DNA from: Solimicrobium silvestre
Lineage (GTDB): Bacteria > Pseudomonadota > Gammaproteobacteria > Burkholderiales > Burkholderiaceae_D
Direction: 5' to 3'
Assembly (NCBI RefSeq): GCF_002976435.1
Contig: NZ_PUGF01000010.1
Location: 62,001 to 126,000, forward strand
Length of the DNA: 64,000 bases
Shown in pieces: positions 44,909-54,090 of this stretch. Both the position numbers and the translations under genes were made by a program. Position 1 is the stretch's first letter, and every line of letters begins with the position of its first letter. The notes under the pieces are model-generated. The model made no database searches. It saw only the letters and a list, made by a program, of their open reading frames with translations, and was not told where the DNA came from.

Positions 44909-46882
44909 ATGTCATATCAAGTCCTCGCCCGCAAATATCGCCCCAAAAGTTTTCAGACTTTGGTGGGGCAAGAGCATGTCGTACGTGCTTTAACGCATGC
45001 TTTAGAACAGCAGCGTTTGCATCACGCCTATTTATTTACCGGAACACGCGGGGTGGGCAAAACCACCTTGTCGCGGATTTTAGCCAAGTCACTCAATTGC
45101 GAAACTGGAATTACCGCTAATCCATGCGGCGTTTGCGACGCCTGCGTAGCGATAGATGCCGGCCGCTTTGTTGACTACATTGAAATGGATGCCGCCTCAA
45201 ATCGCGGTGTCGATGAAATGGCGCAATTGCTGGAGCAAGCGGTGTACGCGCCCAGCAATGCGCGCTTTAAAGTGTATATGATTGATGAGGTGCACATGCT
45301 CACCAATCATGCGTTTAACTCGATGTTAAAGACATTGGAAGAGCCGCCAGCGCACGTTAAATTTATTTTAGCCACCACAGATCCGCAAAAGATTCCCGTC
45401 ACCGTGCTGTCGCGCTGCTTGCAGTTTAATCTCAAGCAAATGCCGCTGACTGCCATCGTTGGGCATCTGGAAAATATTCTCGGACAAGAAACGATTCAAT
45501 TTGAATTGCCCGCGCTACGTTTGTTGGCGCAAGGCGCGCAAGGCTCGATGCGTGACGCGTTATCGCTGACCGATCAGGCGATTGCGTATGCTGCCGGTAC
45601 AGTTAGTTTAGAAGCGGTGCAAGGCATGTTGGGCGCACTTGATCAAACCTATTTGATTAAAATTTGCGACGCGTTGGCAGAACAAGATGGCGCTGGATTA
45701 TTAGCGGTGGCAGATCAAATGGCGACCCGTAGCTTGTCATATAAAGCGGCGTTGCAAGATCTGGCTAGCTTGTTGCATCAATTAAGTATTGCGCAATTAG
45801 TGCCGGCAGCGATACCGAATGATTTACCGGAACGCGCTGAAATTTTGCGTCTGGCAAGCTTGTTTGATGCTGAGCAAATTCAACTTTTTTATCAAATTGC
45901 AGTACATGGCCGGAATGAATTAAGTCTGGCACCCGATGAATATGCCGGCTTTAGCATGACCTTATTGCGCATGTTGGCTTTCCGTCCGGTGACGGGCGAA
46001 GCGGCGGCAATGTTGTCTGCGCCTGCGGCCAAATCATCTTCAAACGTGACCTCAAATCCGGCATCCGCTGCGATGCGATCAGCTGTTGCTACACCTGCCG
46101 CTAATCCCTCACGCCCAGCACCGGCACCGGTTGCGATGCCAGCTCAAGTTCAGGCGCAAGCCCGCACCAGTACTGGTGTTGAAGGTGTAGCTCCGGCTAA
46201 AATCAATCCGGCCATGGCCGCTTTAGCCGCACTCAATAGTCGGCGCGGCGCAGGGCGTAATGTGGAGCCCGCTTCTGCAACACCGCCCGCTCCCTTGCCT
46301 TGGGAAGAATTAGATTCCGCTGCACCTGTAACGGTGTTGGCTGAAAAAAAAACTGAATTAAATGCGGAAGCTGAATTTAATTCCGAGATTAAAACTGAAC
46401 CAGTACGTGCAGTAGCACCAGCAACATCATTACCAGCAGCGCCAATTCTGCCGCCAGCCCCAGTAATACAAGGCGTATCATTATTGTCCGGTGGCGAGTG
46501 GGATGGTAATTGGCCGCGACTTTCCGCTGGCCTGTCATTGCGTGGCGTGGCTCAGCAGTTGGCACAACAAAGTGAGTTGCTTAGTTGTGAGGTAACGCCG
46601 CATGTCATCACATTCGGTCTGCGTGTGCCGTTAGAAACCTTATTAACTGCGGGTAGTGCGGATAAATTAGCCAGTGTCTTGAGCGAACATTTTACTGTGC
46701 CAGTTAAGCTGACAACAGAAATTGGTCAGGTGCAGCGCACCGCGCACGCTGAAGCAATCGTTGAACGTGCAGTGCGCCAAGATGCGGCTGAAGGCGCGAT
46801 AAAAAATGATCTGTTAGTGCAAGGTTTGATGCGTGAATTTGGGGCGACGATAGTGCCAAATACCATTAAGCCAATTAATTAA
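44909..46882 (+). CDS. dnaX: DNA polymerase III subunits gamma/tau
   Basis: The 657-residue clamp loader ATPase has Walker A GTRGVGKTT (45-53), zinc cysteines C64, C73, C76 and C79, DEVH in YMIDEVHML and SRC sensor (LSRCLQF). A Pro/Ala-rich linker (about 370-520) joins a C-terminal tau domain that contacts helicase and polymerase. An A9 run at 46344-46352 followed at once by stops in both other frames suggests that a shorter gamma form of about 482 residues is also made. ybaB and recR follow, the classic dnaX-ybaB-recR order. Confidence 0.97.
   Translation: MSYQVLARKYRPKSFQTLVGQEHVVRALTHALEQQRLHHAYLFTGTRGVGKTTLSRILAKSLNCETGITANPCGVCDACVAIDAGRFVDYIEMDAASNRGVDEMAQLLEQAVYAPSNARFKVYMIDEVHMLTNHAFNSMLKTLEEPPAHVKFILATTDPQKIPVTVLSRCLQFNLKQMPLTAIVGHLENILGQETIQFELPALRLLAQGAQGSMRDALSLTDQAIAYAAGTVSLEAVQGMLGALDQTYLIKICDALAEQDGAGLLAVADQMATRSLSYKAALQDLASLLHQLSIAQLVPAAIPNDLPERAEILRLASLFDAEQIQLFYQIAVHGRNELSLAPDEYAGFSMTLLRMLAFRPVTGEAAAMLSAPAAKSSSNVTSNPASAAMRSAVATPAANPSRPAPAPVAMPAQVQAQARTSTGVEGVAPAKINPAMAALAALNSRRGAGRNVEPASATPPAPLPWEELDSAAPVTVLAEKKTELNAEAEFNSEIKTEPVRAVAPATSLPAAPILPPAPVIQGVSLLSGGEWDGNWPRLSAGLSLRGVAQQLAQQSELLSCEVTPHVITFGLRVPLETLLTAGSADKLASVLSEHFTVPVKLTTEIGQVQRTAHAEAIVERAVRQDAAEGAIKNDLLVQGLMREFGATIVPNTIKPIN
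46344..46383 (+). other. A9 slippage site with adjacent stops and hairpin in dnaX
   Basis: Codons 479-482 read GAA AAA AAA ACT. One extra A, or a -1 ribosomal shift, gives AAC TGA. One A fewer gives CTG AAT TAA. An inverted repeat GAATTAAAT (46355-46363) and ATTTAATTC (46375-46383) follows two bases after the run. Thermus dnaX makes gamma by slippage at an A9 tract, and E. coli by a -1 shift at A6G. Confidence 0.6.
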
Positions 46883-46909
46883 TTTAACGTTGTAATTCGG
46901 AGGAGTGAA

Positions 46910-47236
46910 ATGATGAAGGGTCAATTAGCCGGTTTGATGAAGCAAGCTCAAGCCATGCAAGACAATATGAAAAAAGCGCAAGATCAATTAGCGTTGGTTG
47001 AAGTTGAAGGTCAGTCTGGCGCGGGTTTGGTTAAAGTTGTGATGACGTGCAAAAACGATGTGAAGCGTATTACGATCGATCCATCCTTGTTAAGTGACGA
47101 CAAAGACATGCTGGAAGATTTAGTAGCAGCTGCCGTCAATGATGCGATCCGTAAAGCAGAAGCAACTTCGCAAGAAAAAATGTCAGGATTAACCGCCGGT
47201 TTGCCATTGCCGCCTGGTTTTAAACTGCCGTTCTAA
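46910..47236 (+). CDS. YbaB/EbfC nucleoid-associated protein
   Basis: The 108-residue homodimeric DNA-binding protein has [20 protein letters not shown] and the conserved C terminus [12 protein letters not shown]. It lies between dnaX and recR, as usual. GGAGGAGTG precedes ATG 46910; a second ATG follows immediately. Confidence 0.96.
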   Translation: MMKGQLAGLMKQAQAMQDNMKKAQDQLALVEVEGQSGAGLVKVVMTCKNDVKRITIDPSLLSDDKDMLEDLVAAAVNDAIRKAEATSQEKMSGLTAGLPLPPGFKLPF

Positions 47237-47246
47237 TTATACATAA

Positions 47247-47843
47247 ATGAAAAAACACGCCAGCTTAGATGGTTTGGTTGAAGCGTTAAGACGCTTACCT
47301 GGAGTAGGACCAAAATCAGCACAACGCATGGCATTTCATTTGTTGCAGCATGACCGGGACGGTTTGTCCATGCTCGGCCATGCCTGCACGGAAGCACTCA
47401 CCAAAATTCAACATTGCGAGCTGTGCAATACCTTCACCGAGCTGAGCGTGTGTGAAACCTGTTTGGATGCCGAGCGCGATACGAGCTTGCTGTGCATTGT
47501 TGAAACCCCCGCCGACCTGCTGATGATAGAACAAACCATGACTTTTAAAGGTCTGTATTTTGTTTTAATGGGACGCTTGTCACCCTTAGATGGCGTGGGT
47601 CCGAAAGACATCCATTTAACTAAACTGGTCCAGCGTGCTTCCAATGGCGTGGTGCGGGAAGTGGTACTTGCCACCAATTTCACCAATGAAGGTGAAGCGA
47701 CCGCGCATTATCTGGGCGAAACCTTAAAAGCCCGCGGCTTAACCGTCACGCGCTTAGCCCGAGGTGTGCCTGTTGGTGGTGAACTTGAATACGTGGATGC
47801 CGGAACGTTGGCGCGTGCGATGCTAGACCGACGCGCCACCTGA
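47247..47843 (+). CDS. recR: recombination mediator RecR
   Basis: The 198-residue protein has a helix-hairpin-helix ([21 protein letters not shown]), zinc finger cysteines in [16 protein letters not shown] and a Toprim domain ([17 protein letters not shown]). It acts with RecF and RecO to load RecA at gaps. It starts 11 bases after ybaB. Confidence 0.97.
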   Translation: MKKHASLDGLVEALRRLPGVGPKSAQRMAFHLLQHDRDGLSMLGHACTEALTKIQHCELCNTFTELSVCETCLDAERDTSLLCIVETPADLLMIEQTMTFKGLYFVLMGRLSPLDGVGPKDIHLTKLVQRASNGVVREVVLATNFTNEGEATAHYLGETLKARGLTVTRLARGVPVGGELEYVDAGTLARAMLDRRAT

Positions 47844-47879
47844 ATTGCGTAAATCCTAAAGAAAAAATTGAAAGAACGT

Positions 47880-48578
47880 ATGCGTCAAGTAGTCTTAGAT
47901 ACCGAAACAACCGGTTTGAATCCGCGTACCGGTGACCGGGTAATTGAGGTCGGTTGCGTCGAACTGATCGACCGTAAATTAACAGGTAATAATTTTCACG
48001 TGTATATCAATCCAGAGCGCGATTCTGATCCGCGTGCGTTAGAAATACATGGACTAACGACTGAGTTTTTATCGGACAAACCTAAATTCGCCGATATCGC
48101 CGCCAGCTTGAGTGAATATGTACAAGGCGCAGAACTGATTATTCACAATGCCTCATTTGATATGGGTTTTCTGGATGCGGAATACGCAAAACTGAAACTG
48201 AGCAGCTTCACCAGCCAAGTGTTGAATGTCGTCGATACCTTGGCAACTGCCAAGGAAATGCATCCCGGCAAGCGTAACTCGCTCGATGCCTTATGCGACC
48301 GTTACGGCATTTCCAACGCGCACCGCCAATTACACGGCGCGTTACTTGATTCTGAATTGCTGGCAGACGTGTATTTGGCGATGTCACGCGGGCAAAATAG
48401 TTTTGTGATTGATGAGGAAGATCACTCTTCCAATGCTAATAACAGCGATGCGGCGCATGAACAGCCCTTAGCAACCATTTTGGTGCAAGCTGCCAATGAA
48501 GAAGAATTAGCCGCACACCAGCAGTCACTCGTGGGTTTGGATAAAGCTGTACGTGGTACTTGTGTCTGGAATAGCTAG
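47880..48578 (+). CDS. dnaQ: DNA polymerase III epsilon subunit (3'-5' exonuclease)
   Basis: ATG 47880 (MRQVVLDTETTG) is preferred over TTG 47868. The 232-residue proofreading exonuclease has the DEDDh motifs DTETTG, HNASFDMGFLD and HGALLDSELLADVY, and a C-terminal part that binds the alpha subunit. It lies 36 bases after recR. Confidence 0.96.
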   Translation: MRQVVLDTETTGLNPRTGDRVIEVGCVELIDRKLTGNNFHVYINPERDSDPRALEIHGLTTEFLSDKPKFADIAASLSEYVQGAELIIHNASFDMGFLDAEYAKLKLSSFTSQVLNVVDTLATAKEMHPGKRNSLDALCDRYGISNAHRQLHGALLDSELLADVYLAMSRGQNSFVIDEEDHSSNANNSDAAHEQPLATILVQAANEEELAAHQQSLVGLDKAVRGTCVWNS

Positions 48579-49271
48579 TTTGTCGTTTTTCCGCTAAATA
48601 GTTGGGGGAAATAAGTCAATATCACAGCAAATTAGTCAGTTTATATACTCCCTACGTTGCCGCTATTTTTTTAACGTATTTAACGGCTCTCTAGCCGACT
48701 AAAAACAAAAAAATGTATGGTATATATACTTTCCTAAGTAAATCCTGCTTAATCGGTGTATTTTAAATAAAAATACACCGGTATCTAATTTATTAAAATC
48801 TTATTTTGCATCTCAAAAAACGCCACGTTAATTGCTAAAGTGGCGTTATTTTGTGTCGTTAATTAAGAAATGCTGATAAATATTCGCTGGCAGAATAGGC
48901 CAGGAAAAAATAGTTTAAGTATTTTTCAAAATTTCCTAAAGTCGGCATAGTCGTGTGCCGTTAATAGTTTGTAGTAACAAGGTTTCGTCGTTTGTGTAGC
49001 TAATTATTTGATTTCATTGTGTTTTTTTTGGACATGCTGAATGCATTAAATTTTTAAATCTTGTTTCATCATCACTTGTTTGCATTGATTTCAATCGCAA
49101 ACGCCTTCAGTCTTGCTGCATGTAGGAAGAAGTCCTATGTGCGGCCATCTGTTGTTTCCTACCGTAAATACCGCGTAGAACCTATTCTCAGTAAATTTAC
49201 AAAGTTCCACAATGGTCTCACTGGCTTTGGAGCAACTAATTGCCAGTTGTAAATTATCCTGGAGAATCAAC
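48579..49271. other. 690-base intergenic leader region before flhD, with two hairpins
   Basis: No gene is seen. Hairpin one has 11-base perfect arms CGGTGTATTTT (48754-48764) and AAAATACACCG (48770-48780). Hairpin two has arms AACGCCAC (48819-48826) and GTGGCGTT (48840-48847) with an A run before it and T-rich sequence after, a good terminator candidate for dnaQ. The remaining 400 bases are AT-rich, as expected for a heavily regulated flhDC promoter. I could not place a -35/-10 pair with confidence. Confidence 0.55.
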
Positions 49272-49589
49272 ATGACCCCGAACGATATGATGGCAGAAAT
49301 CCGTGACTCAAATTTGAGCTACCTGATGTTGGCACAGCAAATGATACGTTCTGACAAGGCTACGGCGATTTTCCGATTAGGGATAGGCAAAGAAATTGCC
49401 GATTTGATTGAAGGCCTGAACAATGCTCAGATTCTGAAATTGGCTGGCTCAAATATGATGCTGGCACGTTTTAGATTTGAAGATAGTTCGATTCTTAGCA
49501 TGCTAACCAATTACAACAAAGACCGTGCTTTGGCACAATCGCATGCGGCCATATTGATGGCCGGGCAATCGGTAGAAGAAATTCACTGA
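49272..49589 (+). CDS. flhD: flagellar master regulator subunit FlhD
   Basis: ATG 49272 follows TGGAG with seven bases spacing. The upstream in-frame start lacks support. The 105-residue helical protein (IRDSNLSYLMLAQQMIRSDKA, FRLGIGKEIADLI) forms FlhD4C2, the class I activator of flagellar and chemotaxis genes. It is co-transcribed with flhC. Confidence 0.96.
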   Translation: MTPNDMMAEIRDSNLSYLMLAQQMIRSDKATAIFRLGIGKEIADLIEGLNNAQILKLAGSNMMLARFRFEDSSILSMLTNYNKDRALAQSHAAILMAGQSVEEIH

Positions 49590-49649
49590 GTAGCCGTATT
49601 AGTCGATGCTCCTTTTTTTGTAAAAACTTGTTAATAATGGGTGGTTATT

Positions 49650-50207
49650 ATGGGCAAGAAAAGTGTGATAACTGAAGCGCATGAAATTCAACTGGCGATT
49701 GAATTGGTCAATCTAGGCGCACGTTTGCAATTGTTGGAATCAGAAACCTCCCTTTCAAGGGAACGGCTGCTGAAACTATACAAAGAATTAAAAGGTGTTT
49801 CTCCACCGAAAGGCATGTTGCCTTTTTCAACCGACTGGTTCTTAACCTGGCAGCCAAATATCCATGCGTCGTTATTTATGAATATCCATAAATATCTGAT
49901 TGAGCATGCGGATGTCAAAGGGATCGAGGCCATTGTTAAAGCCTATAAACTCTATTTAGAACAAATGCCCGGCAATCCGAATCAAGAGCAGGTGCTTTCT
50001 TTGACAAGGGCATGGACTTTAGTAAGATTCTTTGAAAGTAAGATGTTGTCACTCGCCTGCTGCTGCAAATGCGGCGGTCATTTTGTTTCGTATAAATATG
50101 ATTTACATAAAAATTACGCTTGCGGACTATGCCATATGCCTTCCCGCGCCGGTAAATTGAAAAAGGTCAAAGAAGTGGAAAAAGCTGCCTATGAGTTGGT
50201 AGCCTGA
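49650..50207 (+). CDS. flhC: flagellar master regulator subunit FlhC
   Basis: ATG 49650 is preferred over GTG 49641 (GGGTGG upstream). The roughly 185-residue zinc-binding partner of FlhD has cysteines in ACCCKCGGHFV and YACGLC. It contacts DNA and RNA polymerase in FlhD4C2. It lies about 60 bases after flhD. Confidence 0.96.
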   Translation: MGKKSVITEAHEIQLAIELVNLGARLQLLESETSLSRERLLKLYKELKGVSPPKGMLPFSTDWFLTWQPNIHASLFMNIHKYLIEHADVKGIEAIVKAYKLYLEQMPGNPNQEQVLSLTRAWTLVRFFESKMLSLACCCKCGGHFVSYKYDLHKNYACGLCHMPSRAGKLKKVKEVEKAAYELVA

Positions 50208-50274
50208 AACAATTTTGCGCAAGTACTAGAGGTAAGACTATTCTGTGATGGAGTAACTTTATTCAGGGTGCATT

Positions 50275-51066
50275 TTGGCTAAAACTCACTTGCTGCGCCA
50301 ATTTAATAAAACTCCACCCGCTATTGTTGCGTTACTCATTCAAATTGCCTCACTTAGTTTTATTGCGCTGGTTTTAACTGTTCTTTGGCAAGTTTTTAAA
50401 GTTAAATTAAGCCTGCCCGTCACGCTGTTGTTCCACGCTGCATTAACCTTGCTGCTTACCCGCTGCTTTAATCTGGCGTGGTGGTGGTGTGTGATGCAAC
50501 CGTTACTGCCTTTGGCAATCGTCGCTATGCTGGCACTCGCATTACCTCCCTTTCTCTATTTCCTCATTTTTTCTTTCCTGCTGTTTTTCTACTGGTCAAC
50601 TTTCCGCACCCAAGTTCCGTATTTTCCATCGACTCCCAAAGTGTGGGCGACAGTTGAAAAGTTGTTGCCACAGAAACGTCCAATTTCATTCGTTGATATT
50701 GGAAGTGGCTTGGGTGGTCTGGTGCTCTATCTAGCCAAAAGAAATCCGGAAAGTCAGTTTGCCGGCGTTGAAATTGCGCCCTTGCCCTGGCTGTTGAGTT
50801 ATTTGAGAACGTTGGGTAAAAGAAAGTCGCCGCAATTTTTACGGGCCAACTACGAAGCGTTGAATTTTTCTGACTTCGATGTGATTTTTGCCTACTTATC
50901 ACCGGCCGCTATGCCGGGTTTGTGGGCTAAAGCTAAACAAGAAATGCAAGCCGGTTCATTGCTGATTAGTTATGAATTTCCCATTGTAGGCGTCGATGCC
51001 GATCAAATTATTTGTCCGGAAAATAGCCGGATAAACGGCGTCAAAGTGTATTTATGGATTCTATAA
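50275..51066 (+). CDS. membrane-anchored class I SAM-dependent methyltransferase-like protein
   Basis: The start is TTG 50275 behind AGGGTG; no ATG fits. The 263-residue protein has three to four N-terminal membrane segments (about 15-40, 45-65, 75-105) and a Rossmann methyltransferase domain with the SAM loop FVDIGSGLGGLVLYLA and VIFAYLSPAAMPGLW. It lies between flhC and motA on the same strand. The substrate is unknown, and a link to flagellar function is by position only. Confidence 0.8.
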   Translation: MAKTHLLRQFNKTPPAIVALLIQIASLSFIALVLTVLWQVFKVKLSLPVTLLFHAALTLLLTRCFNLAWWWCVMQPLLPLAIVAMLALALPPFLYFLIFSFLLFFYWSTFRTQVPYFPSTPKVWATVEKLLPQKRPISFVDIGSGLGGLVLYLAKRNPESQFAGVEIAPLPWLLSYLRTLGKRKSPQFLRANYEALNFSDFDVIFAYLSPAAMPGLWAKAKQEMQAGSLLISYEFPIVGVDADQIICPENSRINGVKVYLWIL

Positions 51067-51155
51067 TGAATTTAAATAGAATTTTTTTATGGAAACAGTG
51101 CGATTTTTAGTCTAACTTAAGTTGGTGAACTATAACCTTTTCAGGGAGCCTGCTC

Positions 51156-52016
51156 GTGTTAGTAATCGTTGGATACATCTTGGTAGTAGGCTCGGTGTTT
51201 GGCGGTTTTGCCATGGCAGGCGGGCATTTAGCTGCTTTATTTCAGCCTTTAGAGCTATTAATGATCGGTGGCGCAGCAGTTGGTGCGTCCATGGTCGGTA
51301 ATAACGTCAAAACACTTAAAGCATCGCTTAAAGCCTTACCCGGCGTATTAAAAGGTTCTAAATATAACAAGACCATGTACCTGGAACTGATGACGATGCT
51401 GTTTGATGTACTCAGTAAAGTACGTAAAGAAGGCTTGATGTCGATTGAGGGCGATATTGAAAAACCGGAGGAAAGCCCGCTGTTCAGCAAATACGAGAAA
51501 GTGGTGCACGATCATCATTTAATGGAATTTATTTGCGATTACCTTCGTTTAATGGTTTCTGGAAACATGGATGCCTTTCAGATTGAAAATCTGATGGATA
51601 ACGAAATTGAAACCCACCATATTGAAGCGCATGCCCCAGTGCATTTTGTTGCCAAACTGGGCGATGGGTTACCCGCTTTTGGGATTGTAGCGGCGGTAAT
51701 GGGCGTGGTGCACACCATGGAATCAGTCGGTATTCCTCCGTCGGAGTTAGGCGAACTCATTGCACATGCCTTGGTAGGTACCTTCCTGGGTATTTTATTG
51801 GCCTACGGTTTTGTAGGACCATTATCCGGATTGTTGGAACAGCAGCTGGACGAATCTTCAAAAACTTTCCAATGCGTTAAGGTCACTTTATTGGCGAGCT
51901 TAAATGGTTTTGCACCGGCGTTAGCCATCGAATTTGGACGAAAAGTGCTGTATTCAACGGAGCGTCCATCGTTTATCGAGTTGGAAGATCACATCAAACA
52001 GAACAAATCAAAATAA
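51156..52016 (+). CDS. motA: flagellar motor stator protein MotA
   Basis: The start is GTG 51156 behind CAGGGAG. The 286-residue inner membrane protein has four membrane segments, the cytoplasmic charged loop (KVRKEGLMSIEGDIEKPEES) that drives the rotor and the helix 3-4 region GLPAFGIVAAVMGVVHTM and LVGTFLGILLAYGFVGPL. It pairs with MotB to form the proton-driven stator. Confidence 0.97.
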   Translation: MLVIVGYILVVGSVFGGFAMAGGHLAALFQPLELLMIGGAAVGASMVGNNVKTLKASLKALPGVLKGSKYNKTMYLELMTMLFDVLSKVRKEGLMSIEGDIEKPEESPLFSKYEKVVHDHHLMEFICDYLRLMVSGNMDAFQIENLMDNEIETHHIEAHAPVHFVAKLGDGLPAFGIVAAVMGVVHTMESVGIPPSELGELIAHALVGTFLGILLAYGFVGPLSGLLEQQLDESSKTFQCVKVTLLASLNGFAPALAIEFGRKVLYSTERPSFIELEDHIKQNKSK

Positions 52017-52033
52017 ATCAGTAGGCGGAATTC

Positions 52034-52990
52034 ATGGCAAATGAAGAACTGAGACCGATTATTGTCAAACGTATCAAAAAAGTAGCTGGCGGCCACCACG
52101 GTGGCGCCTGGAAAATTGCTTACGCAGATTTTGTGACGGCAATGATGGCGTTTTTTCTATTGATGTGGCTATTAGGCTCAACCACCAAAGGTACTTTGCA
52201 GGGGATTGCTGAATATTTTCAAACGCCGCTGAAAATTGCCATGTCCGGCGGCGAAGGCTCAGGCGATAGCTCTAGTGTAATTAAAGGCGGAGGGAGAGAT
52301 TTATCGGCGTCAGAAGGGCAGGTTAAGAAAAGCGATGCGGCAAAAAATAAGAAAAATTACAATTTAAAAGACGCTGAAGCGGCACTGGCTCTAGCCGATG
52401 CGGCACACTTAAAGGCGTTAAAAGAGAAAATAGAAGCTGTTATTGATGCGAATCCCGTCTTGAAACAATACAAAAAACAGCTACAGCTAGATATGACAAC
52501 CGATGGTTTACGGATTCAAATACTAGATGACCAGAATCGCCCGATGTTTGCTTCGGCAAAAGCTGAATTGGAACCCTATACTAAAGAAATACTGGACGAA
52601 ATCGGCGTTGCTTTAAATGAGGTGCCGAATCGTATCAGTTTGTCAGGACATACCGATGCCACACCTTATTCCAGTGGCGGGCGTGGTTACAGCAACTGGG
52701 AGTTGTCAGCTGATCGCGCCAATGCGTCACGCAAAGAGTTGATTGCGGGCGGTATGGATGAAAGCAAAGTATTGCGAGTGGTTGGCTTATCTTCTGCTGT
52801 TCTATTTAATAAAGAAAATCCTTTAGATCCAATTAACAGACGGATAAGTATTCTTGTGATGAATAAACAAGCTGAGCTTTCAGCTTCACAAGATGGTGGT
52901 GCAATTGATGTAGGACCCCCTGCTGCAGCGGCGACAGAAAGTCCGCCAGAAAAGACCGACGACGTAAAGCCCGAGCCAGCAAGTAAGTAG
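52034..52990 (+). CDS. motB: flagellar motor stator protein MotB
   Basis: The 318-residue protein has one N-terminal membrane helix carrying the proton-accepting Asp32 (YADFVTAMMAFFLLMWLLG) and a C-terminal OmpA-like peptidoglycan-binding domain (SLSGHTDATPY, NWELSADRANASRKEL, NRRISILVM). It starts 18 bases after motA. Confidence 0.97.
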   Translation: MANEELRPIIVKRIKKVAGGHHGGAWKIAYADFVTAMMAFFLLMWLLGSTTKGTLQGIAEYFQTPLKIAMSGGEGSGDSSSVIKGGGRDLSASEGQVKKSDAAKNKKNYNLKDAEAALALADAAHLKALKEKIEAVIDANPVLKQYKKQLQLDMTTDGLRIQILDDQNRPMFASAKAELEPYTKEILDEIGVALNEVPNRISLSGHTDATPYSSGGRGYSNWELSADRANASRKELIAGGMDESKVLRVVGLSSAVLFNKENPLDPINRRISILVMNKQAELSASQDGGAIDVGPPAAAATESPPEKTDDVKPEPASK

Positions 52991-53075
52991 TAAATGAGTA
53001 AAAAATAAGTAGCAAATGAGTAAAAAATGAATAGCTTAGTGCATTGTGCATTTTAGAGACTAAGACAGGTACATC

Positions 53076-53624
53076 ATGACAAGTAAGAAAATGTTGGGGT
53101 CTCAAGTAAAACGCTTGCTATCGGGTGTGTCAGATCATGGCCGGCAACATCTGCTGGAAGTTGAAACTGATCTGGTTCAGACCGCATTTTTGCTGGGCGA
53201 AGCCGTGGAAAAATTAGGTGCCAGCTTTTTTGCTTTGCATGCCGCAGTCAGCGCGCAGCAGCAAGAAGTAGATATCTTATTAGCCGACTTTGACGCAACA
53301 AATCCTAAAATTGAACGTTTGAAATTACTTCAGGAAGAAATTGCGCAACATACCAATGGCGCCGTAACAGGTTTGCAATTTCAAGATTTAACCAGTCAGT
53401 TATTAGCCAGAACAGTGCAACGAATTATTGGCCTACGTAATGTGTTAAGTGAGTTGGAAGTAGAGGGAAGCGTATTGCCCAATGAAGGTGAAGAAGATGA
53501 AATAGTGGATATGCTCAATCAAATAAATAAAAATTTAAACGTACAGAGTTCAGAGTTAAAAGATTTATTACGCAAAGCAGTGCATCAAAAAGATATGGAT
53601 TGTGGCGATATTGAAGTGTTCTAG
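53076..53624 (+). CDS. CheZ-like chemotaxis protein with DxxxQ phosphatase motif
   Basis: The 182-residue helical protein contains QFQDLTSQLL, in which Asp104 and Gln108 match the DxxxQ catalytic pair of CheZ (DFQDLTGQ in the CheZ at 60015). It is shorter than CheZ and lacks the DDLLDSLGF CheY-binding tail, ending instead in CGDIEVF. It is encoded directly before a cheY gene. It is likely a second CheY-P phosphatase or a related adaptor; catalytic activity is inferred from the motif. Confidence 0.7.
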   Translation: MTSKKMLGSQVKRLLSGVSDHGRQHLLEVETDLVQTAFLLGEAVEKLGASFFALHAAVSAQQQEVDILLADFDATNPKIERLKLLQEEIAQHTNGAVTGLQFQDLTSQLLARTVQRIIGLRNVLSELEVEGSVLPNEGEEDEIVDMLNQINKNLNVQSSELKDLLRKAVHQKDMDCGDIEVF

Positions 53625-53671
53625 AGTGTTGTCTGGGTGTTTTACCCACAAACATGAATGTTGGAGTCGTG

Positions 53672-54037
53672 ATGGAAAAAACTATATTAGCCGTTGATGA
53701 TTCAGGCTCGCTTAGACAGATGCTGTCATTCAGTTTAAAAGCCGCCGGATATCAAGTTATTGAAGCCGTTGATGGTCAAGACGGATTGGATAAAGCACGT
53801 CTGCAAGTAGTTGACCTGGTGCTGACTGACCAAAACATGCCGCGTATGGATGGGTTAACCCTCATCAAAGCACTGCGCGCCATGCCCAGTTATCAGCAAG
53901 TACCTATTCTGATGCTCACCACGGAATCGGGTGATGATATGAAAGCTAAAGGTCGTGCTGCCGGCGCGAATGGCTGGCTGGTAAAGCCCTTCGATCCGCA
54001 AAAACTGACTGACGTAGTAAAAAAAGTGATTGGTTAA
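53672..54037 (+). CDS. cheY: CheY-type response regulator (first copy)
   Basis: ATG 53672 has GGAG five bases upstream and begins MEKTILAVDD, the usual CheY start. The open frame from 53654 adds six residues without a ribosome site. The 121-residue single receiver domain has the acidic pair VDDS, a phospho-acceptor Asp in VLTDQNMPRMDG, Thr in LTTES and Lys in VKPFD. It lies 54 bases before cheA. Confidence 0.95.
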   Translation: MEKTILAVDDSGSLRQMLSFSLKAAGYQVIEAVDGQDGLDKARLQVVDLVLTDQNMPRMDGLTLIKALRAMPSYQQVPILMLTTESGDDMKAKGRAAGANGWLVKPFDPQKLTDVVKKVIG

Positions 54038-54090
54038 TTGAAATGATTGCGTAGACATTCTGAAGATTAACAAAATCAGGGAGTTGGGTA

